This document shows, in pieces, positions 1 through 6,798 of a stretch of 13,718 nucleotides of DNA (position 1 is the stretch's first letter; every line of letters starts with the position of its first letter). The stretch is from positions 1-13,718 of the forward strand of contig JAHEOA010000049.1 of assembly GCA_018609825.1 (NCBI GenBank), given 5' to 3'. The position numbers were made by a program, and so were the translations under genes. This DNA comes from Candidatus Bipolaricaulota bacterium. Its GTDB lineage: Bacteria > Bipolaricaulota > Bipolaricaulia > RBG-16-55-9. Below the pieces are notes generated by a model. That model made no database searches, had not been told where the DNA came from, and saw only the letters and a list, made by a program, of their open reading frames with translations.

Positions 1-63
1 CTCCGCTCGGAGCTTAAAGCCCCCGACGATCGGCGTCAATGCGGCATCGTCAAGGGGCCTGCG

Positions 64-86
64 CTGACGGCTTCCGGGCGCGTCAG
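64..86. other. Small inverted repeat at the aldehyde dehydrogenase stop codon
   Basis: CTGACG (64-69) and CGTCAG (81-86) are complementary, with an 11-nt spacer. The repeat overlaps the stop codon of the leftward aldehyde dehydrogenase gene. There is no T-tract, so it is at best a weak, non-canonical terminator. Bases 1-12 hold a further tiny palindrome (CTCCG, CT, CGGAG). I see no gene in bases 1-82. Confidence 0.2.
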
Positions 87-1561
87 TCGAGCCCCTGCGC
101 CTTCTGCAGCTGCCCGGAGTAGTCGACGTAGACCGCCTGCCAGTCGGAGTACTCGTCGATGGCGGTCTGGCCGGCCTCGCGGCCGCCGTTGCCCGTGTTC
201 TTGACGCCCCCAAATGGCAGATGGACCTCGGAGCCGATGGTGCCCGAATTGACGTAGGTGATGCCCGCCTCGATGTCGTCGAGGAAGCGCTGGGCCTGGA
301 AGACACTGTCCGTGTAGACCGACGCGGAGAGCCCGTAGGCGGTGTCGTTGGCCAGCGCCATGGCCTCGTCGTAGTCGGTCGCTTTGGTCACGGCCAGCAC
401 GGGGCCGAAGATCTCTTCCTGGAAGATCCGCATCTCGGGCGAGACGTCCGTGAAGATCGTGGGCCGATAGAACGTCCCTTTGGAGAGATCGCCCTCGTCG
501 GCGATCTCGCCGCCGGTGGCCAGCGTCGCCCCCTCCTTGACGCCCAATTGGACGTAGTCGTGGACCCGCTTCAGCTGCTGCCGATTGACGATGGGGCCGA
601 CGTCGGTCGACTCCGCCAAACCGTCGCCCAATGTGAGCCCTTCGGCTTCGTGGATGAGCTTGTCGACCAGCTCGTCGTGGACGTCTTCGTGGGCGATCAG
701 CCGCGAACAGGCCGTGCAGCGCTGGCCCGTCGTGCCGAACGCGCTCCAGGCGATCCCCTCGACGGCCAGATCGACGTCGGCATCGTCGAGCGCGACGACG
801 GGGTTCTTGCCGCCCAGCTCCAGATGGACCTTGTTCAGCTTCCCCGCGGCCGTCTGATAGATCTGGCGCCCGACGTCGACCGAGCCCGTGAACGAGACCA
901 TGTCGATCTTGGGGTGCTTGACCAAGGGCGCGCCGGCGTCCTCGCCGTAGCCGGTCACGAGGTTGAGCACGCCGGGGGGCAGCCCCGCCTCCTCGAAGAT
1001 CCGGCAGAACTCGACGGCCACTCGCGGGCTGTCTTCGGAGGGTTTCCAGACCGCCGTGTTGCCCACGACAAGCGCCGGAAAGAGCTTCCAACTGGGCACG
1101 GCGATGGGGAAGTTCCAGGGCGTAACCATGGCGATTCGTCCCAGGGGGCGCCGAATCGCGTAGTTGAACTTGTTGGGCAACTCGGAGGTCGTCGTGTAGC
1201 CGTGCAGGCGTCGGCCCTCGGCGGCGAGGAAGTACCCCATGTCGATGGCTTCCTGGACGTCGCCGCGGGTCTCGTTGAGGACCTTGCCCATTTCCCGCGT
1301 CATGAGTTGGGCCAGCTCCTCGTGGCGCTCCTCCAAGAGCCGGGCGACCTCGAAGAGGATCTCGCCCCGCTCGGGCGCGGGCGTCTTGCGCCATGATGGG
1401 AACGCCTCGTCGGCCGCCTCCACGGCGGCCTCGACGTCATCTTGCGTGGATCTCGGAAAATCCCCGAGGCTGTCGTCAACATCCGCCGGGCTGATCGACT
1501 CGAACGTCTCGCCCGATTGGGCGTGCACCCACGACCCGTTGATCCAGTTCCGATAGCTCAC
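83..1561 (-). CDS. NAD(P)-dependent aldehyde dehydrogenase (ALDH superfamily)
   Basis: A 492-residue protein of usual ALDH length that would oxidise an aldehyde to a carboxylate with NAD(P)+ in the cytoplasm. Visible active-site elements are the PWNFP motif with N150, the cofactor-binding VWKPSE with K173, the general base E248 in LELGGKNP and the nucleophile C282 in GQRCTA. The EIFGPV motif lies near residue 384, and a VHLPFGGVKNTGNGGREAG-like signature near the C-terminus links it to ALDHs assigned to semialdehyde substrates. The substrate cannot be read from sequence. The start is GTG at 1561, preceded on the minus strand by AAAGGGGGA about 10 nt upstream. It is transcribed divergently from the cytochrome operon, so a functional link to it is not implied. 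Confidence 0.95.
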   Translation of the reverse strand: MSYRNWINGSWVHAQSGETFESISPADVDDSLGDFPRSTQDDVEAAVEAADEAFPSWRKTPAPERGEILFEVARLLEERHEELAQLMTREMGKVLNETRGDVQEAIDMGYFLAAEGRRLHGYTTTSELPNKFNYAIRRPLGRIAMVTPWNFPIAVPSWKLFPALVVGNTAVWKPSEDSPRVAVEFCRIFEEAGLPPGVLNLVTGYGEDAGAPLVKHPKIDMVSFTGSVDVGRQIYQTAAGKLNKVHLELGGKNPVVALDDADVDLAVEGIAWSAFGTTGQRCTACSRLIAHEDVHDELVDKLIHEAEGLTLGDGLAESTDVGPIVNRQQLKRVHDYVQLGVKEGATLATGGEIADEGDLSKGTFYRPTIFTDVSPEMRIFQEEIFGPVLAVTKATDYDEAMALANDTAYGLSASVYTDSVFQAQRFLDDIEAGITYVNSGTIGSEVHLPFGGVKNTGNGGREAGQTAIDEYSDWQAVYVDYSGQLQKAQGLD

Positions 1562-1605
1562 GCTACCCGTCCCCCTTTGCTAAGCTCGTGCGGTTGCGCG
1601 CTCGG

Positions 1606-1635
1606 ATTATAGGCGCGCGGGAAGCGCGTGATCAA
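1606..1635 (-). promoter_or_regulatory. Candidate sigma-70 promoter for the aldehyde dehydrogenase gene
   Basis: On the minus strand there is a perfect TATAAT (1611-1606), preceded after 18 bp by TTGATC (1635-1630), which matches four of six -35 consensus bases. Transcription would begin near 1599, leaving a leader of about 38 nt before the GTG start. It lies back to back with the rightward promoter at 1650-1678. Confidence 0.6.
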
Positions 1636-1649
1636 CGCCGACAGTTCGG

Positions 1650-1678
1650 TTGACAGGCCCACAACGAGCGTCTATAAT
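1650..1678 (+). promoter_or_regulatory. Consensus sigma-70 promoter for the Rieske/cytochrome b/Rnf operon
   Basis: TTGACA (1650-1655), a 17-bp spacer and TATAAT (1673-1678) match the housekeeping sigma factor consensus in both hexamers with ideal spacing. Transcription should begin near 1685 and read into the Rieske gene at 1847. No other comparably good promoter is visible inside the operon, so this probably drives all seven genes. A promoter this strong in GC-rich DNA suggests high, largely constitutive expression. Confidence 0.8.
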
Positions 1679-1684
1679 CGCTCG

Positions 1685-1846
1685 CGTCCACATCCATTGC
1701 CGACAAATGAGCGATCCATGCGTTCATTCGACACCGACCACCGCCGACCGCCGTCGCTTGCCATCCGATCCGCGTCCACGCCGCATGCGTGTGGACCCGA
1801 TGCGCCATGGACCCCCTTGCTCCGTCGGAGGATGAGGTGATCTCGC
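1685..1846 (+). promoter_or_regulatory. About 160-nt untranslated leader of the cytochrome operon
   Basis: The leader between the predicted start of transcription and the Rieske ATG contains one clear hairpin, GTCCAC (1774-1779) with GTGGAC (1791-1796) around an 11-nt loop that itself contains the palindrome CGCATGCG. It ends in a strong ribosome-binding site, GAGGTGATC (1834-1842), with AGGTGA six bases from the ATG. A 40-codon open frame (1718-1840) stops just before the Rieske start but has no convincing ribosome-binding site. I recognise no known riboswitch class. Confidence 0.35.
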
Positions 1847-2497
1847 ATGGCCAATCCGCTTCGCCGGCTCCGCCGACGCCGGTCGCCGAGCTACGACGAG
1901 CGCTTTGAGACGAGCCGGGCCGCGCGACGCGTCAGCCGTCGCCGGCTGTTCTCGCGTGTGGGCTGGGGCGCGTTCCTGCTCAGCATCGGGGGATTCTTCT
2001 CGGGGCTCGGCGCCTACGTCTTGCCCAAGCTCAACTTCGAGCCCTCGACCGTGTTCAGCATCGGCCGCCCCGAGGACTATCAGATCGGGGACATGACGGT
2101 CTTGGAGGCGCAAGGCGTCTTCGTCTTCCGCACCGACCAGGGGTTCCAGGTCGTCTCCAACGTCTGCACGCACTTGGGCTGCGCCTACAAGCCCTACGGC
2201 CCGCCCAGTCCGCAGTACGAGCAGGTGCACGCCAACTGTCCGTGCCACGGCAGCATTTTCGCCCGCGACGGGCGCGTGTTGGGGGGGCCCGCTCCGCGGC
2301 CCGTGCCGTTCTATCACATGCGGATGACGCCCGACGGCCGCATCGAGGTGGACAAGGCCGCGTTCAACCCCACCGAGGACCTGGCTGCCGCCAGCGGCGA
2401 GGGCATCGGCCACGACCTCTATCTCGATCCCGACAGCGGCGAGCTCGTGCAGGGCCCCTACCCCGACGGGAGTGACTGCCGCCCCTGCCAGGGATGA
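1847..2497 (+). CDS. Rieske [2Fe-2S] protein of a b6f/bc-type complex, Tat-type N-terminus
   Basis: A 216-residue membrane-anchored Rieske iron-sulfur protein, the high-potential electron acceptor for quinol in cytochrome bc/b6f complexes. The cluster motifs CTHLGC (C107, H109, C112) and CPCHGS (C131, C133, H134) are complete: C107, H109, C131 and H134 would bind the cluster, and C112-C133 would form the usual disulfide. The N-terminus is very basic, carries an SRRRLF stretch (30-35) resembling a twin-arginine signal, and then one hydrophobic anchor (about 38-60). The soluble domain should face the periplasm. Odd: about 45 residues follow the Rieske fold and end in a CRPC pair (C211, C214), not part of the standard protein. 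It is the first gene of the operon; its stop lies 4 nt before the next ATG. Confidence 0.96.
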   Translation: MANPLRRLRRRRSPSYDERFETSRAARRVSRRRLFSRVGWGAFLLSIGGFFSGLGAYVLPKLNFEPSTVFSIGRPEDYQIGDMTVLEAQGVFVFRTDQGFQVVSNVCTHLGCAYKPYGPPSPQYEQVHANCPCHGSIFARDGRVLGGPAPRPVPFYHMRMTPDGRIEVDKAAFNPTEDLAAASGEGIGHDLYLDPDSGELVQGPYPDGSDCRPCQG

Positions 2498-2501
2498 TGC
2501 C

Positions 2502-3278
2502 ATGAACCGACTCCTCTACGGCGCCATCGACAAGCTCGTCTATCATACCCAGCGGCTGCGCCGCAGCGCCCTCTGGATTGCCGTGTTCCGCCGCGAGCGC
2601 CTGCCGCAGACCGAGGCGGACTACCTGGCGATGAACCGGCGCAACTTCTTCGTCCACGTGCTGCCGGCCTCGATCAACGTCAAGTCGCTGCGACTGACCT
2701 ACAGCTGGTTCTGGATGGGCGTCGTATCGTATTGGCTCTTCGTGTTGCTCGTCATTTCCGGCATCTATCTGATGTTCTACTACGTCCCCTCGGTGGAGCG
2801 GGCGTTCGACAGCGTCGCCTATCTCGTCAACAGCGTCCCCATCGGCGGGTTCATGCGCAACTTCCACAAGTGGGCCGGCGAGCTCATGGTGCTGGCGGTC
2901 TTTTTCCACATGCTGGTGGTGTTCTACAAGGGGGCCTATCAGCACCCGCGCCAGTTCAACTGGATCATTGGGATTCTGTTATTGCTGTTGACCATTCTGT
3001 TCGCGTTCAGCGGATACATTCTTCCCTGGGATCAACTGGGGTATTACGCCGCCAAGATCGCCTGCAACATCGCCCAGAACACCCCGTTCGTCGGCGATCA
3101 GGTCCGCGAGGGGCTGCTGGGCGTGAGCAACTGCAACAACCTGAATCAGTTCTCGCTGTTGCGCTGGTACGTCATCCACGTCTTTGTGTTGCCCGTGTTC
3201 ATGGTGCTGCTCATCTCGTTCCACTTTTGGCGCATCCGCAAGGACGAGTACACCGTGCCCCCGGAGGAGGACGAATAG
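2502..3278 (+). CDS. petB: Cytochrome b6-like diheme subunit (N-terminal cytochrome b)
   Basis: A 258-residue protein with four predicted membrane helices (about 72-95, 124-143, 153-173, 219-243), corresponding to helices A-D of cytochrome b. It would hold two b hemes that move electrons across the membrane in the Q cycle. Heme ligands are H122 and H136 (14 apart) and H226 and H241 (15 apart); the second spacing is that of the b6 class rather than mitochondrial bc1. Conserved RNFHKW, GYILPWDQLGYYA and VGDQV segments are present. No cysteine sits where b6 attaches the extra heme c(n). Two unusual cysteines (C188, C211) lie in the C-D region, and about 60 basic residues precede helix A. The ATG at 2502 is preferred over an upstream in-frame GTG at 2472 because AGGGAT lies six bases before it. 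Helices E-G are encoded separately at 7486. Confidence 0.95.
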   Translation: MNRLLYGAIDKLVYHTQRLRRSALWIAVFRRERLPQTEADYLAMNRRNFFVHVLPASINVKSLRLTYSWFWMGVVSYWLFVLLVISGIYLMFYYVPSVERAFDSVAYLVNSVPIGGFMRNFHKWAGELMVLAVFFHMLVVFYKGAYQHPRQFNWIIGILLLLLTILFAFSGYILPWDQLGYYAAKIACNIAQNTPFVGDQVREGLLGVSNCNNLNQFSLLRWYVIHVFVLPVFMVLLISFHFWRIRKDEYTVPPEEDE

Positions 3279-3362
3279 GTGATCGCGGCACGTCTCGAGC
3301 AACCGTCGCCGTTCGGCCGAACCTGCGGGACGGAGCCAAGCGCCGGGTGCGGTGATCGATAG
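3279..3362 (+). other. Intergenic gap with a 12-bp perfect palindrome
   Basis: This 84-nt gap separates the cytochrome b gene from the Rnf-like module and contains GTTCGGCCGAAC (3311-3322), a perfect palindrome without a central spacer. That is a possible protein-binding site or the stem of a small processing structure. No promoter-like hexamers are evident. The gap ends with GGTGAT (3351-3356), the ribosome-binding site of the RnfC-like gene, six bases before its ATG. Confidence 0.3.
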
Positions 3363-4784
3363 ATGGCCATCGTCGGCGCGTTGAAGACCTTCAAAGGGGG
3401 GCACTACTTCGGGCGCTTCGAGGGCTCGCCCACCACACCCTTCGAGGACGCCGCGCTTCCGGAAAGCGTCACCGTTCCGCTGCGCCAGGGCTTCCGCGAC
3501 GAGGCGGCCTGCTTGGTGAGCGAGGGCGACGCGGTCCAGACGGGCGAGATCATCGCCCGCTCGGACGAACTCATCTGCAGCCCCGTCCACGCGCCCGTCT
3601 CGGGCACGGTCGTGGCGATCGACGAGGGGCCTCATCCGGTCGATGGGGCCCCCACCGCGCTGGTGTCGATCGAGTCGGACGGGCTGGACGAGTGGCAACG
3701 GTTGGATCTGCCGGAGGGCAGCCACGAAAAGTGGGGCGAGGAGCTCGGCCGCGTGCTGTATGAGTCGGGCGTGACGGCGCTCGGCCGGTCGGGCTTTCCC
3801 ACATCCCATCAGTCGGCGCTGGTCGACCCCGGAGACATCGAGACGATCGTCGTCAACGCCGTGGAGACCGAGCCGTATCTGGAGGCCGCCACGGCGCTTC
3901 TCTATGAGGAATTCGACAAGTTCATCAACGGACTGCGCATTCTGCGCAATGCGATCGGCAACGTCGAGGTCCACGTCGGACTGGGCCACGACCGCGGGCG
4001 GCTCTTCGAGGAGCTCGTCCATCGACTGGACTACTACGACTGGATCCATCTCCATCCGCTGTTGCCCAAGTATCCGCAGGGGGTCGACGACGTGTTGGTC
4101 AAGACGATCCTGGACCGCGAAGTGCCGGCCGGCGATCTGGCCACGTCCATCGGCGTCGTCGTGACGGATGCCCATCAGGCGGTTGCGGCCTATGACGCGG
4201 TCCTGGAGGGGGTGCCCTACGTGGAGCGGGCCATGACGATCGGCGGCTCGGCGTTCGGCCGACCCGCCAACGCGCGCGTCCGCGTGGGCACGCCCGTGGC
4301 GGAGCTCTTGAAGCCGTACGAGCACACCCCGCCCGCTCGGCTGATCCTGGGCGGCCCGCTGCGCGGACGCTCGGTGAACGACGCCGACGCGCCCATCACC
4401 CGCGACACGGGGGCGCTGGTGGGGCTGCGCGAGCCGAAGCGGCGGCTGTTCGGGAGCCTGCGCCCGCTGTGGGGCGCCGACAGCTACACCAACGTCGCCG
4501 CTGTGATGCCCGACGGCGTCAAACGGGCGACCTCGGGCCTCAACGGCCAGCCGCGGCCTTGCGTGAGCTGCGGCGACTGCGTCGACGTCTGTCCGCAGAA
4601 CCTCTTCCCGGTGCGCTTGGCCGAGGCCGCCGAGCGGGGCGAGCTCATGACCGCGCGCGAGCTCGGGTTGGATGCCTGCATCGAGTGCGGGCTGTGCAGC
4701 TACGTCTGTCCCTCGAAGATTCCATTGCTGGAGCAGATTCGCCTCGGCCGCCAGATGGTCCGCGAGGAGGAGCTTGCCCCATGA
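3363..4784 (+). CDS. rnfC: RnfC-like Fe-S/flavin electron-input subunit
   Basis: A 473-residue peripheral membrane protein related to RnfC, which in classical Rnf links NADH to low-potential carriers through FMN and two [4Fe-4S] clusters. An N-terminal biotinyl-lipoyl-like region (about 30-105, with SPVHAPVSGTV at 73-83) is followed by the NuoF/Complex I 51-kDa-like domain with SGFPT (143-147) and ETEPYL (168-173). The C-terminal ferredoxin part has C400, C403, C406, C410 and C439, C442, C445, C449; the second motif, CIECGLCSYVCPSKIPL, is typical of RnfC. The glycine-rich loop normally written GxGGAGFPT reads ALGRSGFPT here, so NADH/FMN binding may be altered or lost. It overlaps the next gene by ATGA, implying translational coupling. 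Family assignment is firm; the electron donor is not. Confidence 0.92.
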   Translation: MAIVGALKTFKGGHYFGRFEGSPTTPFEDAALPESVTVPLRQGFRDEAACLVSEGDAVQTGEIIARSDELICSPVHAPVSGTVVAIDEGPHPVDGAPTALVSIESDGLDEWQRLDLPEGSHEKWGEELGRVLYESGVTALGRSGFPTSHQSALVDPGDIETIVVNAVETEPYLEAATALLYEEFDKFINGLRILRNAIGNVEVHVGLGHDRGRLFEELVHRLDYYDWIHLHPLLPKYPQGVDDVLVKTILDREVPAGDLATSIGVVVTDAHQAVAAYDAVLEGVPYVERAMTIGGSAFGRPANARVRVGTPVAELLKPYEHTPPARLILGGPLRGRSVNDADAPITRDTGALVGLREPKRRLFGSLRPLWGADSYTNVAAVMPDGVKRATSGLNGQPRPCVSCGDCVDVCPQNLFPVRLAEAAERGELMTARELGLDACIECGLCSYVCPSKIPLLEQIRLGRQMVREEELAP

Positions 4785-5821
4785 GCCGCCAGCGCCGTCG
4801 GCTGGCCCCGCGCGAGGTGGTGAGCGCCGCATGGACGTCGGCGCTCTACGGCGGCAGCGATCGCGCCACCTCCGGCCCGCCCTACATCCGCGACGCGAAC
4901 AACGTTCGCCGATTGTTCAATCCGCCCACGGTGGCGGCCGTCTTAGCCCTGATACTGGCCGTCTACCTCGTCGGGCTGAAGGCGCTCGTCATGGGCGCCG
5001 TCGCCCTGGCGGTCGGCGGCGCGAGTTCGCTGGCGATCGCCATGGTGCGCGGCCACGAGCCGAGCGAGGGGACGGCCCTGATGCTCTTGGTCTACGCGCT
5101 GCTCTTGCCGCCCGGCGCGCCGTTGTGGCTCGTGGCCGCCGGGGCCGTGGTTGTCGGCCTCGCCCGCGAAGGGCTCGGCGGCCTGGGTTGGACCGTCTTC
5201 CATCCGGCGCTCGTGGGCAAGGGCGTCCTCCTGGCGCTATTTCCCGGGATCATGTACGGAAGCTGGCTCGAGCCGTTCCGGGGCGGCGCCGGCGGGTTCG
5301 CGCAGTGGGCGCCCGCGTCGACGGCCACGCCTCCCCTGGAGGCGGTCCGCTACGGGGCCGAGCTCAACCTGACCGATCTGCTGTTGGGGACGGCCCCCGG
5401 ATCGCTCGGCACGACGTCGGGGCTGTTGTTGATTCTCGTGGGCGCTTGGCTGCTCTACACGCGTGCGGTCGATCGGCGCATCGCCGTCACCATGATCGCG
5501 GCGGTGCTGCTCGGCCAGGCGCTGTTCGGCATGTTCTTTCCCGACTATTATCTGGGCAGCCCGATCGCCCACCTGCTGGCGGGCGGCACGCTCTTCACGG
5601 CGCTGTTGGTCGCCACCGATCCGGTGACGAGCCCCATGACGCCGCGCGGCAAGTGGATCTACGGGCTGGCGATCGGGATCCTCGTGGTCTTGCTTCGCGC
5701 CTGGGCGGGGCTTCCCGAGGCCGTCACGTTTTCGGTATTGGCCGTCAATCTCTTTGTGCCCCTGTTGAACCGCTGGACGGCGCCGCGACCCTTCGGCTAT
5801 GCCACGGGTGAGGCCGCATGA
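4781..5821 (+). CDS. rnfD: NqrB/RnfD-family membrane flavoprotein with covalent-FMN site
   Basis: A 346-residue polytopic membrane protein of the NqrB/RnfD family, which carries covalently bound FMN in Na+-NQR and Rnf complexes. Visible signatures are the flavinylation motif STATPPL (S180-L186) with T183 as the likely FMN-threonine, GSLGTTSG (207-214), HLLAGGTLFTALLVATDPVTSP (264-285) and a C-terminal helix region ending in NLFVPLLNRW. The N-terminal stretch ALYGGSDRATSGPPYIRDANNVRRLF resembles the cytoplasmic N-terminus of NqrB, while the length is closer to RnfD. FMN attachment would need an ApbE flavin transferase, not encoded here. The usual partners RnfG/NqrC, RnfA/NqrE and RnfE/NqrD are missing from the operon. 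ATGA overlaps at both ends tie its translation to its neighbours. Confidence 0.9.
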   Translation: MSRQRRRLAPREVVSAAWTSALYGGSDRATSGPPYIRDANNVRRLFNPPTVAAVLALILAVYLVGLKALVMGAVALAVGGASSLAIAMVRGHEPSEGTALMLLVYALLLPPGAPLWLVAAGAVVVGLAREGLGGLGWTVFHPALVGKGVLLALFPGIMYGSWLEPFRGGAGGFAQWAPASTATPPLEAVRYGAELNLTDLLLGTAPGSLGTTSGLLLILVGAWLLYTRAVDRRIAVTMIAAVLLGQALFGMFFPDYYLGSPIAHLLAGGTLFTALLVATDPVTSPMTPRGKWIYGLAIGILVVLLRAWAGLPEAVTFSVLAVNLFVPLLNRWTAPRPFGYATGEAA

Positions 5822-6753
5822 CTCCGGAGATTCAAGCCCGTCGCAACGCCTGGGAGGATCAGTGTCATTACAGCCGCCGCTTTGCCCTCGTCGTTGGCGT
5901 TGTCGCAGCGGCCGGCGTGATCGCCAGCGCGGCGGCATGGCGGCTCAGCCTGCCGCAGGCGATCGTCGACATGGTTCTCGGCGCGGGGCTCTGGCACGTG
6001 CTGACCCGCGGCGTGGAGGTCGCGCGCGAACACTGGCGCGAGGCCGACCTGCCGGCCGTCTTGAAGAGCGACCACGCCCGCTACGCCACGCTGTTGGGCC
6101 TCGGGGGGCTGATTCTCGTCGCCGCGCCGCCCATCTTGGACATTCCCGCGATGCGGCCCCTGTTGCAGGTGGGCGGCTTCACCTACGTGGTTGCGCTCTA
6201 CGCCTGGCAGGCCCACAAGCTCAATCGGCCTCGGGCGTTCGTCCAGGTGGAGGGCGACGGGCGCGTGCTGGAGGTCCAGCAGGGCGATTCGCTCTTGGAC
6301 GCGTTGGAGAACGCCGGCTATCGGCTCATGGTCCAGTGCCCGCGCAAGGGACAGTGCTCGTCCTGCCGTGTCCAAGTCACGCAAGGCGCCCGCGATTGGC
6401 CCGAAAAGTTCTACGGGAAGGTCCTGACGCCGCGCCAGCGCAACGAGGGCTGGGTCGTGTCGTGCCAAGTGGCGGTGGAGGACGACATGGCGATCGCGCT
6501 GCACAAGCCGCTGGTGCTGCGCTGGCCCGATCGCGACGCGATGCCCTCCCCGACCGCTCGTCGCATCCGACGGGTGCTGCCCGGGTTCGACTGCGAGGCC
6601 TGCGGCTACGCCACCTGTGATGCCTACGCCCAAGCGATCGCCACGGGCCAAGCGCCCATCACGCGGTGCCTGCCCGGCGGCGACGCCGTCAAGACCCAGT
6701 TGCAGCAGGTGGCCGGTCAGTTAACATGGTCCGAGACCGAGGAAACCGGGTAG
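5818..6753 (+). CDS. Membrane-anchored chimera: NqrF-like [2Fe-2S] domain joined to RnfB-like [4Fe-4S] motif
   Basis: A 311-residue electron-transfer protein with an unusual domain order. Hydrophobic segments at about 22-45, 47-62, 90-110 and 115-133 anchor it in the membrane. A plant/NqrF-type [2Fe-2S] domain (about 138-230) follows, with C174, C180, C183 and C216; the context QCPRKGQCSSCRV and VVSCQVAVEDDM resembles the N-terminal half of NqrF. The C-terminal LPGFDCEACGYATCDAYAQAIATG stretch (254-278) has the Fe-S motif of RnfB, with C259, C262, C267 and C284 as [4Fe-4S] ligands. The NqrF FAD/NADH reductase half and the RnfB 8Fe ferredoxin domain are both absent. Start ATG at 5818 overlaps the previous stop. 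It probably relays electrons between a soluble carrier and the RnfC/NqrB-like proteins. Motifs are clear; the role is inferred. Confidence 0.88.
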   Translation: MTPEIQARRNAWEDQCHYSRRFALVVGVVAAAGVIASAAAWRLSLPQAIVDMVLGAGLWHVLTRGVEVAREHWREADLPAVLKSDHARYATLLGLGGLILVAAPPILDIPAMRPLLQVGGFTYVVALYAWQAHKLNRPRAFVQVEGDGRVLEVQQGDSLLDALENAGYRLMVQCPRKGQCSSCRVQVTQGARDWPEKFYGKVLTPRQRNEGWVVSCQVAVEDDMAIALHKPLVLRWPDRDAMPSPTARRIRRVLPGFDCEACGYATCDAYAQAIATGQAPITRCLPGGDAVKTQLQQVAGQLTWSETEETG

Positions 6754-6798
6754 CCAGTTGTTCTGTCGATCGAGTCGTATCGTTCGAGGATGGGAGCC

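Noticed and set aside
36..1394. Long minus-strand open frame (452 codons) overlapping the aldehyde dehydrogenase
   Set aside because: It is a different frame on the same strand as an unmistakable ALDH gene, is arginine- and glycine-rich as expected for GC-rich shadow translation, and matches no family.
1718..1840. 40-codon open frame in the Rieske leader
   Set aside because: It ends six bases before the Rieske ATG, which could suggest a leader peptide, but it has no good ribosome-binding site and no run of a regulatory amino acid.
2979..4832. Minus-strand open frame of 617 codons
   Set aside because: It lies antisense to the cytochrome b and RnfC-like genes, whose motifs are complete; the translation has the low-complexity composition of a shadow frame.
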